A stretch of DNA of 35,424 bases, taken from NCBI GenBank assembly GCA_000720805.1, contig JODI01000082.1, forward strand, positions 1-35,424. Direction: 5' to 3'. Positions 17,503-25,762 of this stretch are shown here, in pieces. Origin of the DNA: Streptomyces violaceoruber. Its GTDB lineage: Bacteria > Actinomycetota > Actinomycetes > Streptomycetales > Streptomycetaceae. The translations under genes were made by a program, and so were the position numbers. The notes beneath the pieces are model-generated. The model searched no databases, was not told the origin of the DNA, and saw only the letters and a program-made list of their open reading frames with translations. Within the stretch, counting starts at the first letter, position 1; every line of letters starts with the position of its first letter.

Positions 17503-19058
17503 CCCAAGCGCACGGGGGGATCCGGGGCTGGGCCGCGGATCGCAGGGGAGTGTGGTCGAGGCTGCGGTTCACCAGTCTGCGGCTGCGGCTGGTCGTGGTG
17601 TTCGCGCTGGTGGCGCTGACCGCCGCGGTGTCCGCGTCCGGGATCGCGTACTGGCTCAACCGCGAGGCCGTGCTCACCCGTACCCAGGACGCGGTGCTGC
17701 GCGACTTCGAGCAGGAGATGCAGAACCGGGCGGGCGCGCTGCCGCCGAACCCCTCGCAGGACGAACTGCAGCACACCGCGGGGCAGATGGCCAACAGCAG
17801 TCAGCGCTTCAGTGTGGTGCTGGTCGCCGAGGACGAGAGCGGCACGACCGTGTACGGCAACTCCGGTGCCCTGAACGGTTTCACGGTGCAGGACGTGCCC
17901 GAGTCGCTGCGCGCGGCGGTGAACAGGAAGCAGCCGGTCAGCTCCGCCAACAAGTACGCGTACCACCTCTACTGGCAGCGCGTGGTGCTCAACGGCACCC
18001 CGTATCTGGTGGCGGGTACGAAGGTGATCGACGGCGGGCCCACCGGCTACATGGTCAAGTCGCTGGAGCCGGAGGCGAAGGACCTCAACTCGCTGGCCTG
18101 GTCGCTGGGTATCGCCACGGCGCTCGCGCTGATCGGCTCCGCGCTGCTCGCGCAGGCCGCCGCCTCGACCGTGCTGAAGCCGGTGCAGCGGCTCGGGGTC
18201 GCCGCGCGCCGGCTCGGCGAGGGAAAGCTGGACACCCGGCTGAGGGTGTCGGGGACGGACGAACTCGCCGATCTGTCACGGACGTTCAACAACGCGGCCG
18301 AGGCGCTGGAGAAACGGGTGGCCGACATGGCCGCCCGCGACGACGCCTCCCGGCGGTTCGTGGCCGACATGAGCCATGAGCTGCGGACGCCGCTGACCGC
18401 CATCACCGCCGTGACGGAGGTGCTGGAGGAGGAGCTGGAGATGGAGTCCGGGTCCATGGACCCGATGATCGAGCCCGCCGTACGACTCGTCGTCAGCGAG
18501 ACGCGGCGGCTCAACGACCTCGTCGAGAACCTCATGGAGGTCACGCGCTTCGACGCGGGCACCGCGCGGCTGGTGCTGGACGACGTGGACGTCGTCGACC
18601 AGATCACCGCGTGCATCGACGCGCGGGCCTGGCTGGACGCGGTGGAGCTGGACGCCGAGCGCGGCATCCACGCCCGTCTCGACCCGCGCCGCCTGGACGT
18701 GATCATGGCCAACCTGATCGGCAACGCGCTCAAGCACGGGGGCTCGCCGGTGCGGATCGCGGTACGGGAGTCCGACGAGGACGGCGCGAAGGTCGTCATC
18801 GAGGTGCGGGACCACGGGCCCGGCATCCCCGAGGACGTCCTGCCGCACGTCTTCGACCGGTTCTACAAGGCCAGCGCCTCCCGGCCGCGCTCCGAGGGCA
18901 GCGGCCTGGGACTGTCCATCGCCCTGGAGAACGCCCACATCCACGGCGGCGACATCACCGCCGCCAACTCCCCCGAGGGCGGCGCGGTGTTCACGCTGTG
19001 GCTGCCCCGGGACATGGACGAGGCCGACGAGGGCGAGAAGGCCGAGGGGGACGCCTGA
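17499..19058 (+). CDS. afsQ2: Sensor histidine kinase AfsQ2
   Basis: 519 residues from GTG 17499, whose GTGA overlaps the afsQ1 stop. Membrane helix 1 lies near residues 31-51, followed by a periplasmic-side sensor region (about 52-198), helix 2 near 199-221 and a HAMP segment (PVQRLGVAARRLGEGKLDTR). The H-box is VADMSHELRTPLTA with His293. The ATPase domain has the N-box MANLIGNALKHGG, G1 DHGPGIPEDVLPHVFDRFYK and G2 GSGLGLSIALENAHIHGG. It phosphorylates AfsQ1 in response to an unknown signal that, in S. coelicolor, is apparent on glutamate-based medium. All catalytic motifs are intact. Confidence 0.95.
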   Translation: MTQAHGGIRGWAADRRGVWSRLRFTSLRLRLVVVFALVALTAAVSASGIAYWLNREAVLTRTQDAVLRDFEQEMQNRAGALPPNPSQDELQHTAGQMANSSQRFSVVLVAEDESGTTVYGNSGALNGFTVQDVPESLRAAVNRKQPVSSANKYAYHLYWQRVVLNGTPYLVAGTKVIDGGPTGYMVKSLEPEAKDLNSLAWSLGIATALALIGSALLAQAAASTVLKPVQRLGVAARRLGEGKLDTRLRVSGTDELADLSRTFNNAAEALEKRVADMAARDDASRRFVADMSHELRTPLTAITAVTEVLEEELEMESGSMDPMIEPAVRLVVSETRRLNDLVENLMEVTRFDAGTARLVLDDVDVVDQITACIDARAWLDAVELDAERGIHARLDPRRLDVIMANLIGNALKHGGSPVRIAVRESDEDGAKVVIEVRDHGPGIPEDVLPHVFDRFYKASASRPRSEGSGLGLSIALENAHIHGGDITAANSPEGGAVFTLWLPRDMDEADEGEKAEGDA

Positions 19059-19660
19059 TGACCGTACGACGCCTGCTGGCGCTCCCTGTGCTCGCCGTGC
19101 TGCTCACCGGGTGCGGGATCCGGGCCACGGAGGTGCCGACCGACTTCGGGCCCGCGCCGTCCCGGGTGCGGTGTTCGCTGGCCGAGCCGGACCTCTCCAC
19201 GCAGGCCTCGCGCGGGCTGCCGGTGCAGGTGTTCCTGCTGTGCGGCTCGTCCCTGGTGGCCGTCGACCGGACCGTGCGGGTCCCGGACGGTACGGCGGAC
19301 TCCACGCGGCGGGTGCTGGTGGCCCAGGGGCTGCTGGACGAGCTCGCCGCGACGCCGTCGACCGCGGAGAAGGAGGCCGGCTACACCACGGACGTACACG
19401 GCGGCATGACGGTGAGCGGACCGCGCCCCAAGGACCCGGTGGACGCCCTCCGGCTGAGCAGCCCGCCCGGCGAACTCACCTCCTACGCCCTCGCCCAGCT
19501 GGTGTGCACCTTCTCCGACTCTGCGGCGGCGGAAGGCGACGGCTCGGTCGTCCTCGGCGGCCCGGGCGGCGCGCCGGCGCGCCGTTACGCGTGCACGGAC
19601 GAGGTCCGCACCCGGCCGGGTGGCACGGAGCCGCCGTCCGCCGAGGTGACGAGCGGCTGA
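19058..19660 (+). CDS. Lipoprotein of the AfsQ operon
   Basis: 200 residues from ATG 19058, overlapping the afsQ2 stop (TGATG). The N-terminus MTVRRLLALPVLAVLLTGCG is a lipoprotein signal peptide with lipobox LTGC, so the mature protein is anchored to the outer face of the membrane. The mature part contains three more cysteines (VRCSLAEPD, LLCGSS, LVCTFSD) plus YACTDE near the end. It belongs to a family found next to actinobacterial two-component systems, with some resemblance to the GerMN-associated lipoproteins. The equivalent S. coelicolor gene lies directly after afsQ2, so it may take part in sensing by AfsQ2. This role is inferred from coupling alone. Confidence 0.85.
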   Translation: MTVRRLLALPVLAVLLTGCGIRATEVPTDFGPAPSRVRCSLAEPDLSTQASRGLPVQVFLLCGSSLVAVDRTVRVPDGTADSTRRVLVAQGLLDELAATPSTAEKEAGYTTDVHGGMTVSGPRPKDPVDALRLSSPPGELTSYALAQLVCTFSDSAAAEGDGSVVLGGPGGAPARRYACTDEVRTRPGGTEPPSAEVTSG

Positions 19661-19742
19661 CGTACGGGTGTGGTGCAAGCCTCATGCACGTACCTGTGGG
19701 TATCCCGGAACCGATCGTGCCGGAGGCCGCGTCTAGGGGGGC

Positions 19743-20294
19743 GTGCAGCGTCAAGGCTCCATCGGCGGCAGCGCCGCGATCAGCGTCCGTGTGGCAGGGG
19801 GTGTCCTCCTTGCCGCACATCTCGCGTTCGTCGCCTGGTACACGCTGCGGCCGTTGGACGTGCCCTATGTGATGCCGCCCAATCTGCATCCGCTGGCCGG
19901 ACTCCGGTCGGATCTGGCGCTGGGCCGGATGGAGGCCGCCCGGCGGATCGCCGGGGGGCTCGGGCTGCTGGCCCCGCTGGGCGTGCTGCTCCCGCTGGCA
20001 CACGGCAGGCTCGCCGTCTCCCCGCTCGCGTCCCTGATCCGTACGACCGCCGCCGGCGCCCTGATCTCGCTGGGCATAGAGCTGTTGCAGACCGGGGCGC
20101 CCGGGCAGCGCGTCGACATCGACTCGCTGCTCCTGAACACGGTGGGCGTGGCTCTGGCGCACGCGCTCCTGGTCCCGGCCTCCCGCTCCTGGATCCGCCG
20201 CAGGAACGAGCGCGCCGAGCATCGAGCCGTTCGCCAGGAGGACCCGTCTCAGGGTCGGACCCCGACGATTCCCAGGGTCGGGATCGCACCATAG
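19743..20294 (+). CDS. VanZ-family membrane protein
   Basis: 183 residues from GTG 19743. The first helix contains LAAHLAFVAWYTLRPLDVPYVMPPNLHPLAG, with the WYTLRP-type start typical of VanZ-like proteins. Three further hydrophobic segments follow (GLGLLAPLGVLLPLAHG, the LISLGIELLQTGAPGQRVDIDSLLLNTVG motif, and ALAHALLV). The E-L-L-Q-x(5)-R-x-x-D-x-x-D-x-x-x-N-x-x-G core is diagnostic. VanZ itself gives low-level teicoplanin resistance, but most family members have no known role. A charged Arg-rich tail ends the protein. No ribosome site is seen, and TCTAGG lies just upstream. It has no obvious link to the AfsQ genes. Confidence 0.87.
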   Translation: MQRQGSIGGSAAISVRVAGGVLLAAHLAFVAWYTLRPLDVPYVMPPNLHPLAGLRSDLALGRMEAARRIAGGLGLLAPLGVLLPLAHGRLAVSPLASLIRTTAAGALISLGIELLQTGAPGQRVDIDSLLLNTVGVALAHALLVPASRSWIRRRNERAEHRAVRQEDPSQGRTPTIPRVGIAP

Positions 20295-20387
20295 AGCGAC
20301 GCTTCGTCCCCTTCGTCTCCGTAGCTTTGATGTCAGACGGGGTGGTCACTCGGACCGCCTCAGACAGACGCTCACGAAGGAGCCGCA

Positions 20388-20591
20388 ATGTCCCGCCTCG
20401 CCCGCCCCACCAACGGCCGCATGATCGGCGGAGTGTGTGCCGCGCTGGCACGGCGCTTCGGCACCTCCGCGACGACGATGCGCGTCATCTTCGTGCTGTC
20501 CTGCCTGCTGCCGGGCCCTCAGTTCCTGCTCTACATCGCGCTGTGGATCCTGTTCCCGTCCGAGGAGAAGGCCGCCCGCACGGCCTGGTGA
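20388..20591 (+). CDS. Small PspC-domain protein
   Basis: 67 residues from ATG 20388 with AAGGAG seven bases upstream. Almost the whole protein is a PspC domain: RPTNGRMIGGVCAALARRFG, followed by TTMRVIFVLSCLLPGPQFLL and a second hydrophobic stretch YIALWILFPSE. It is predicted to sit in the inner membrane with its short N-terminus inside. Small free-standing PspC proteins are common in Streptomyces and are presumed to take part in envelope stress responses. A strong terminator follows. Confidence 0.88.
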   Translation: MSRLARPTNGRMIGGVCAALARRFGTSATTMRVIFVLSCLLPGPQFLLYIALWILFPSEEKAARTAW

Positions 20592-20606
20592 CCGTGCGAG
20601 CGCGTA

Positions 20607-20653
20607 CGCCGGTGGGGCGCACCCTGTGTCCGGAGGGGTGCGCCCCACCGGCG
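20607..20653. terminator. Bidirectional terminator after the PspC gene
   Basis: Perfect 18-bp inverted repeat (CGCCGGTGGGGCGCACCC at 20607-20624, complement at 20636-20653), 11-nt loop, between convergent genes. Confidence 0.88.
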
Positions 20654-20672
20654 CGTTCGTAGGCGGTGCGGG

Positions 20673-21014
20673 TCAGCCCAGCGGGAGGCCCTGCGTGGGC
20701 AGGCCCTGCGTGGGCAGGCCCCCACCGACGGGGAGACCACCGAGCAGACCGGAGACCGGTGCGGCCGGCCCCTGGGCGGCCGGCTGCACCGCGGACAGTC
20801 CGCCCGCCAGCGCCGGCCGCGCCTGGCCCAGCGCCTCGGCGCCGCCCGGCAGAGCCTTGGTGAGGTTCTGGGCCGGGAGCGTGTGGGAGACGGTGTCCAG
20901 CGCCTGGGTGGCGTCCGGCACCGCGGGGGCGGCGTTCGCGGCACCGGCACCGGCGGCGGCGAAGGCGGCACCGAGAGCGGCGACACCGAGGGTCTTGGCA
21001 GCAGACTGCTTCAT
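20673..21014 (-). CDS. Small secreted protein with a GLPTQ-repeat C-terminus
   Basis: 113 residues from ATG 21014, with GAGGA upstream. The N-terminus MKQSAAKTLGVAALGAAFAA is a Sec signal peptide, cleaved probably after ANA (GAANA|APAV). The mature part is Ala/Leu/Gly/Pro-rich and ends in GLPVGGGLPTQGLPTQGLPLG, a short tandem repeat mirrored by a 15-bp DNA repeat. I recognise it as one of the low-complexity secreted proteins abundant in Streptomyces that are often misannotated as ATP-binding proteins. No function can be assigned. The frameshifted gene at 14498-14760 is of a similar general kind. Confidence 0.75.
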   Translation of the reverse strand: MKQSAAKTLGVAALGAAFAAAGAGAANAAPAVPDATQALDTVSHTLPAQNLTKALPGGAEALGQARPALAGGLSAVQPAAQGPAAPVSGLLGGLPVGGGLPTQGLPTQGLPLG

Positions 21015-21151
21015 GAAATGCGTCCTCGAAATGGGTTTACGGGATGTGAGCGGTCCACGACCGTAAACATGCCGAGGCGGCCGCCGCAAACATCGGAATG
21101 CGGACGGATGGTGAGAGCCCGCCCGCGTTCCGTACTCCGTTTTCCCGCGAA

Positions 21152-22315
21152 TCAGCCCTCTTCGCTCACAGAACCGCTGGTGGAGGCGGTCTGCTGGAAC
21201 AGCCATTCGGACTTCAGCTCGGCATATCCGGGCTTGATGACGTCATTGATCATGGCGAGTCGTTCATCGAAAGGAATGAACGCTGATTTCATCGCATTGA
21301 CGGAGAACCACTGCATGTCGTCGAGCGTGTAACCGAACGCCTCGACAAGGTGCTCGAATTCCCCGCTCATGCTGGTGCCGGACATCAGACGGTTGTCGGT
21401 GTTCACGGTGGCCCGGAAGTGCAGCCGGCGCAGCAGCCCGATCGGATGTTCCGCGTACGAGGCCGCCGCCCCGGTCTGGAGGTTGGAACTGGGACACATC
21501 TCCAGCGGGATCCGCTTGTCCCGGACGTAGGAGGCGAGCCGCCCGAGCTCGACCGAGCCGTCCTCGTGGACCTGGATGTCGTCGATGATGCGCACACCGT
21601 GCCCGAGCCGGTCGGCGCCGCACCACTGCAGGGCCTGCCAGATGGACGGCAGCCCGAAGGCCTCGCCGGCGTGGATGGTGAAGTGGTTGTTCTCCCGCTT
21701 GAGGAACTCGAACGCGTCGAGGTGCCGGGTGGGCGGGTAGCCGGCCTCCGCTCCCGCGATGTCGAAGCCGACCACGCCCAGGTCGCGGTGGCGGTTGGCG
21801 AGTTCGGCGATCTCCAGGGAGCGGGCCGCGTGCCGCATGGCGGTGAGCAGGGCGCCGACCCGGATCCGGTTGCCGCCCGCGCGAGCGAGCCGCTCCCCCT
21901 CCCGGAAGCCCTCGTTGACGGCCTCGACGACCTCCTCGAGGCTGAGTCCGCCGTCGAGGTGCTGCTCGGGGGCGTACCGCACCTCGGCGTAGACGACGCC
22001 GTCCGCGGCGAGGTCCTCGGCGCACTCGGCGGCGACCCGGACGAGCGCGTCCCGGGTCTGCATCACACCGACGGTGTGCGAGAAGGTCTCCAAGTACCGT
22101 TCCAGCGAACCGGAGTCGGCGGCCTCCCGGAACCACACGCCGAGCTTGTCCGGGTCGGTCTCGGGGAGTTGGGTGTACCCGGTCTCCCGGGCGAGGTCGG
22201 CGACGGTGCCGGGACGCAGCCCGCCGTCGAGATGGTCGTGCAGCAGCACCTTGGGCGCCCGGCGGATCGGGTCCGCGCTCGGGGTGGTCCCCGTCCGGTC
22301 AGTCTTGCTCGTCAT
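21152..22315 (-). CDS. add: Adenosine deaminase
   Basis: 387 residues from ATG 22315. It deaminates (deoxy)adenosine to (deoxy)inosine in the cytoplasm, feeding PunA. Zinc ligands are in LLHDHLDGG (His26, His28). The catalytic glutamate lies in [10 protein letters not shown], a further His in DRLGHGVRI, and the metal-binding aspartate in [15 protein letters not shown]. The length is at the upper end for bacterial Add proteins. The start is supported by a TAGGGT -10 box ending 6 nt upstream (22322-22327), giving a leaderless transcript. The CTACGCGCGTAG operator is immediately upstream at 22332-22343. It is divergent from the hydrolase-like gene at 22430. Confidence 0.95.
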   Translation of the reverse strand: MTSKTDRTGTTPSADPIRRAPKVLLHDHLDGGLRPGTVADLARETGYTQLPETDPDKLGVWFREAADSGSLERYLETFSHTVGVMQTRDALVRVAAECAEDLAADGVVYAEVRYAPEQHLDGGLSLEEVVEAVNEGFREGERLARAGGNRIRVGALLTAMRHAARSLEIAELANRHRDLGVVGFDIAGAEAGYPPTRHLDAFEFLKRENNHFTIHAGEAFGLPSIWQALQWCGADRLGHGVRIIDDIQVHEDGSVELGRLASYVRDKRIPLEMCPSSNLQTGAAASYAEHPIGLLRRLHFRATVNTDNRLMSGTSMSGEFEHLVEAFGYTLDDMQWFSVNAMKSAFIPFDERLAMINDVIKPGYAELKSEWLFQQTASTSGSVSEEG

Positions 22316-22321
22316 TTCCGC

Positions 22322-22327
22322 ACCCTA
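22322..22327 (-). promoter_or_regulatory. add -10 element, leaderless
   Basis: On the minus strand TAGGGT ends 6 nt before the add ATG; no ribosome site is visible. The -35 is poor. Confidence 0.55.
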
Positions 22328-22331
22328 ACTC

Positions 22332-22343
22332 CTACGCGCGTAG
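22332..22343. promoter_or_regulatory. CTACGCGCGTAG operator, add copy
   Basis: Exact copy of the palindrome, at about -17 to -28 relative to the inferred add start, within the -35/-10 spacer. Confidence 0.8.
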
Positions 22344-22429
22344 ATCACCGGGTGTACGAATCCGTCGATACGTAACGGTGACCGCCCGGACCAGTGTCGT
22401 ACACCCCCCGCTTCTGACACTGTTCTGTC

Positions 22430-23191
22430 ATGGCACAGCAAGCGACGCCGGTTCGCACGGCCCGGCTGGGGCGGGCGCTCGGTCCGGAGCCGACGGCGGT
22501 GAGTGGGGTGGTGCTGCTTCTCCCGGGCGGCGACGAGGTCTCCCACCGCAGGCCCTCTTCCATGTTGGCGGCCGCGTCCGTACGCGCGCTGGGCCGCCGG
22601 ATCACCCGCGCGGGTGGCGAGGCGGGCCTCGCGGCCCATGTCGTCCACTACCGCTACCGCGGCTGGAACGGCAACGAGGCGCATCTGGCACACGACGCGA
22701 CCTGGGCCACGGAGGAGGCCGTACGACGCTACGGCGACGTCCCCGTGTGCCTCGCCGGGGTCGGCATGGGCGCGCGGGCGGCGCTGCGCGCGGGCGGGCA
22801 CGAGGCCGTCAACTCCGTGGTGGCGCTGGCGCCCTGGCTGCCGGAGGAGGACGTGGCGGCGCCGCCCGAACCGGTGAAACAGCTCGCGGGGCGGCGGGTG
22901 TTGATCGTGCACGGCACGAATGACGAACGTACGGATCCCGAGTTGTCCTTCCGGCTGGCGGCGCGGGCGAAGAAGGCGAACCGGGAGGTCTGCCGGTTCG
23001 AAGTGCATTCCGACGGACATGGGTTGCATCAGCACCGGGACGAAGTGCACGCCCTGGCCGAGGACTTCGTGATGGGGGCGTTGTTCGGGAGAACGTTGTC
23101 GCGGCCGGTGGAGGACGCGCTCGCGGCTCCGCCTCCTCTGGGGCTTCGGATGCCGCTCGCCTCCGGCTTCGGACGGTCCCTTCGCCGTTGA
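22430..23191 (+). CDS. Alpha/beta-hydrolase-fold protein without the nucleophile serine
   Basis: 253 residues from ATG 22430; CACTGT ends 6 nt before it and no ribosome site is present. The order of elements is that of an alpha/beta hydrolase: strand and oxyanion region GVVLLLPGGDEVS, HYRYRGWNG, the nucleophile elbow CLAGVGMGARAAL, the acid in VLIVHGTNDERTDPE and the histidine in HSDGHGLHQH. The elbow reads G-V-G-M-G, so the usual serine of G-x-S-x-G is glycine. Either the protein is non-hydrolytic or a different residue acts. It is convergent with the LysR gene and divergent from add. No role in nucleoside metabolism is evident from sequence. Confidence 0.8.
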   Translation: MAQQATPVRTARLGRALGPEPTAVSGVVLLLPGGDEVSHRRPSSMLAAASVRALGRRITRAGGEAGLAAHVVHYRYRGWNGNEAHLAHDATWATEEAVRRYGDVPVCLAGVGMGARAALRAGGHEAVNSVVALAPWLPEEDVAAPPEPVKQLAGRRVLIVHGTNDERTDPELSFRLAARAKKANREVCRFEVHSDGHGLHQHRDEVHALAEDFVMGALFGRTLSRPVEDALAAPPPLGLRMPLASGFGRSLRR

Positions 23192-23223
23192 TCCCGGGCC
23201 CGGCGGAGCCGGGGAGGCGGGAT
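23191..23223. terminator. Hairpin just after the hydrolase-like gene
   Basis: ATCCCG (23191-23196) pairs with CGGGAT (23218-23223), and inside it CCCGGC pairs with GCCGGG around a GGA loop. It starts at the stop codon. Confidence 0.6.
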
Positions 23224-23252
23224 CCGCTTGTCGACACAGCCCGGCGGCCCTG

Positions 23253-23415
23253 GGGCCCTTCTGATGGATCTCCGTGGGAGAAGGAGCGGCGTCCGGTGCG
23301 TGCGATCGCCGTGCGGCGTGGAGGGTCATGTGGCGGAGCCACCTGGCCCTTCGCGCCGCATGGTGAGCGTGCGTGCCGGGCGTCGCGACGCCGCGGAGAT
23401 CCATCAGAAGGGCCC
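23253..23415 (+). ncRNA. 163-nt long hairpin with strand-specific G-U pairs (candidate structured RNA)
   Basis: Outer arms of 22 bp are perfect (23253-23274 with 23394-23415). After an asymmetric internal loop (11 and 7 nt), 49 positions (23286-23334 with 23338-23386) pair without a gap: 36 Watson-Crick, 11 G-U and 2 mismatches, closed by a GGA loop. Every transition-type imperfection is G opposite T on the plus strand; none is A opposite C. Only RNA read from the plus strand keeps the full stem. It fills most of the gap between convergent genes and ends at the LysR stop codon. It may be an ncRNA, a special 3' end or a mobile repeat; I cannot name a family. Confidence 0.6.
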
Positions 23416-24368
23416 TAACCCGGGAGCAGGTTGCCGCGCCTGGAGAGCAGGAACTTCTTGAAGGCGGCCACGGGTGGGGTGTCCGGGTGGCCGTCGAGCC
23501 AGGCGACGCCGATCTCACGTGCCGCTCGGGGTGCGGTGACCGTCAGTTCCACGACGCCCGGGCGGGGGAAGGCGGGTGGAGGCAGAAGCGCGACGCCGAG
23601 CCCCGCGGCCACCAGGCCCCTCAGCGTCTCGGCCTCCTCCCCCTCGAAGGCGACCCGGGGTTTGAAGCCCGCCTCCTCGCACAGGTCGTCGGTGATGCGG
23701 CGCAGTCCGTAGCCGGGTTCGAGGGTCACGAAGACCTCGTCGGCGGCCTCCGCCAGCCGGACCCGTCTGCGGGTGGCGAGGCGGTGGTCGGCGGGGACGA
23801 CGAGACGGAGTTTCTGTTCGTCGAGGCGGCGGGCGACGAGGTCGGGGGCGTCCGGGACCGGGGAGGTCAGGCAGAGGTCGAGTTCGCCGGCGCGGAGCTT
23901 CTCCAGCATCGCCTCTCCGTAGTTCTGGACGAGGCTGAAGCGGACGCGGGGGTGGTCGGCGCGGAAGGCGTGGAGCAGGCCCGGGACCGTCTCGGCGCCC
24001 ATCGTGTGGAGGAACCCGAACGCGACCTTGCCGGTGGCGGGGTCGGCGTCGGCGCGAACCTCGTCGGCGGCGCGCTCGATCTCGGCGAGGGCGCGTTCGA
24101 CGAAGGCGAGGAAGGTGCGGCCGGCGGGGGTGAGGGAGACCGTGCGGCCGTGGCGGGCGAACAGGTCGACACCCAGGTCCTGCTCGAGGCGGACCATCGC
24201 GCGGGACAGGGTCGACTGGGGGACCTGCATCTCCTGGGCGGCCCGGGTGACGTGCTCGGTACGGGCGACTCCGGCGAAGTGGGCGAGGCGCGGGGCCAGC
24301 AACATCACCATGTCTTCTGTGTCACTGGATGGTGACAGGCGCGCCTGTGAGCTCTGCTGATGCTCCAT
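23415..24368 (-). CDS. LysR-family transcriptional regulator
   Basis: 317 residues from ATG 24368 (MEHQQSSQARLSPSSDTEDM). CATAAT ends 7 nt before this ATG, which favours it over the internal MVMLLAPRLA. The winged helix-turn-helix lies at about residues 25-85 (LAHFAGVARTEHVTRAAQEM then VPQSTLSRAMVRLEQDLGVD), followed by SLTPAGRTFL. A periplasmic-binding-like effector domain follows, starting VAFGFLHTMG and including FEGEEAETLRGLVAAGLGVA. It is divergent from an MFS gene with only 63 bp between starts, the classic arrangement in which the regulator controls the transporter. The effector is unknown. Confidence 0.92.
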   Translation of the reverse strand: MEHQQSSQARLSPSSDTEDMVMLLAPRLAHFAGVARTEHVTRAAQEMQVPQSTLSRAMVRLEQDLGVDLFARHGRTVSLTPAGRTFLAFVERALAEIERAADEVRADADPATGKVAFGFLHTMGAETVPGLLHAFRADHPRVRFSLVQNYGEAMLEKLRAGELDLCLTSPVPDAPDLVARRLDEQKLRLVVPADHRLATRRRVRLAEAADEVFVTLEPGYGLRRITDDLCEEAGFKPRVAFEGEEAETLRGLVAAGLGVALLPPPAFPRPGVVELTVTAPRAAREIGVAWLDGHPDTPPVAAFKKFLLSRRGNLLPG

Positions 24369-24431
24369 GGGAACGATTATGGCAAGTTCGTGCATTGGAC
24401 GGATGACCTGGGCCGTACGTAGTTTCGAGGC
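24369..24431. promoter_or_regulatory. Divergent leaderless promoters of LysR and MFS genes
   Basis: On the plus strand TAGTTT (24420-24425) ends 6 nt before the MFS ATG. On the minus strand CATAAT (24376-24381) ends 7 nt before the LysR ATG. The imperfect dyad ATGGCAAGTTCGTGCAT between them (24379-24395) has T-N11-A form and could bind the LysR protein. Confidence 0.5.
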
Positions 24432-25709
24432 ATGTCTCCCGCCAGTACCGGGGCGTCCACCGTCGTGGGCGCCGTATCGTCTGCCCCTGCTGTCGACTCC
24501 CGTGTGGCCCCGGGCGGCCCCGGCTACCGCCGGATGAGTTTCGCCCTCTTCCTCGCGGGCGTGGCGACCTTCGCGCTGCTGTATTCCACGCAGGCCCTGC
24601 TGCCGCTGATCTCCACCGACTTCGGGGTGGCGGCGAGCGAGGCGAGCTGGACCGTGGCTGCCGCGACCGGCGGACTGGCCTTGTTCGTCCTGCCGATGAG
24701 CGCCCTGTCGGAACGCTTCGGACGCCGTACGGTCATGACGGCCTCGCTCGCGGTCGCGGTGACCGTCGGGCTGCTCGTGCCCTTCGCCCCGTCGCTGACC
24801 GCGCTGGTCGTGCTGCGGGCGGTCCAGGGCGCGGCGCTGGCCGGTCTGCCTGCCTCGGCGACGGCGTACCTCGCGGAAGAGGTCACGCCCAAGGCGCTGG
24901 TCACCGCGATCGGACTGTTCGTCGCGGGCAACAGCGTCGGCGGGATGAGCGGCCGGGTCATCACCGGCTGGGTCGCGCAGGAGTGGGGCTGGCGGGTCGC
25001 GGTCGCGGTGATCGGCGCGATCGCGGTGGCGTGCGCGGTGGCCTTCCGGGCGCTGCTGCCGACGCCGAGGCACTTCGTGGCGGGCTCGCTGCGGCCGCGG
25101 GTGCTGGCCCGCACGGTCCGCGACCACCTCTCCAACCCGCTGCTGCGCCGGCTGTACGCGATCGGCGCGCTGTTCATGACGGTGTTCGGCGGTGTCTACA
25201 CGGTCATCGGCTACCGCCTGACCGAGGCCCCCTTCAACCTTCCCCAGGGCATCGTCGGCTCGATCTTCCTGGTCTACCTGGTGGGCACGGTGTCGGCGTC
25301 GACGGCCGGCCGGCTGGTGGGCCGCCTGGGCCGCCGCGGGGCGCTGTACGCGGGCGGCGGTACGACGGCGGCGGGCCTCCTGCTGTCCCTGGCGGATTCG
25401 CTGCCGCTGGTCCTGCTGGGCCTGGTGCTGATCACCGCGGGATTCTTCGCGGGGCACGCGGTGGCGTCGTCGGCGGTCAGCAAGACGGCGACGAAGGGGC
25501 GGGCGCAGGCATCGGCGCTGTACCAGTCGGCGTACTACATCGGATCGAGCGCCGGGAGCACGGTGGGGGCGGTCGCCTTCCACGCGGGCGGCTGGGCCGG
25601 AACGGTGGGCGTGGGTCTGCTGGCGGTGATCGGCGTCGTGACGATCACGGTACTCGGGTCGCGGGCTGCACGGGTCGCTGCGCGGCGGGAGCCGGTACCG
25701 GCGAGCTGA
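24432..25709 (+). CDS. MFS transporter
   Basis: 425 residues from ATG 24432. After a 30-residue cytoplasmic N-terminus it has twelve hydrophobic segments, starting FALFLAGVATFALLYSTQALL. The MFS loop 2-3 motif is LSERFGRRTVM, and motif C-like AGNSVGGMSGRVITGW lies in helix 5, as in antiporters. The sequence resembles the YnfM/AraJ-type exporters. The substrate is unknown; control by the divergent LysR regulator is likely. The coding region ends in a short Arg-rich tail, and a CCCCT repeat follows 25 bp later. Confidence 0.92.
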   Translation: MSPASTGASTVVGAVSSAPAVDSRVAPGGPGYRRMSFALFLAGVATFALLYSTQALLPLISTDFGVAASEASWTVAAATGGLALFVLPMSALSERFGRRTVMTASLAVAVTVGLLVPFAPSLTALVVLRAVQGAALAGLPASATAYLAEEVTPKALVTAIGLFVAGNSVGGMSGRVITGWVAQEWGWRVAVAVIGAIAVACAVAFRALLPTPRHFVAGSLRPRVLARTVRDHLSNPLLRRLYAIGALFMTVFGGVYTVIGYRLTEAPFNLPQGIVGSIFLVYLVGTVSASTAGRLVGRLGRRGALYAGGGTTAAGLLLSLADSLPLVLLGLVLITAGFFAGHAVASSAVSKTATKGRAQASALYQSAYYIGSSAGSTVGAVAFHAGGWAGTVGVGLLAVIGVVTITVLGSRAARVAARREPVPAS

Positions 25710-25733
25710 GGGCGTTCCCTCCCGTCCCCTTCG

Positions 25734-25762
25734 CCCCTCCCCTCCCCTCCCCTCCCCTCCCT
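25734..25762. repeat. (CCCCT)n microsatellite 3' of the MFS gene
   Basis: Five CCCCT units followed by CCCT. The minus strand has GGGG runs with one-base loops, a strong G-quadruplex pattern. Confidence 0.85.

Noticed and set aside
19665..19705. Small dyad (GTGCA-N7-TGCAC) after the AfsQ-linked lipoprotein gene
   Set aside because: A 5-bp stem alone does not support a terminator call.
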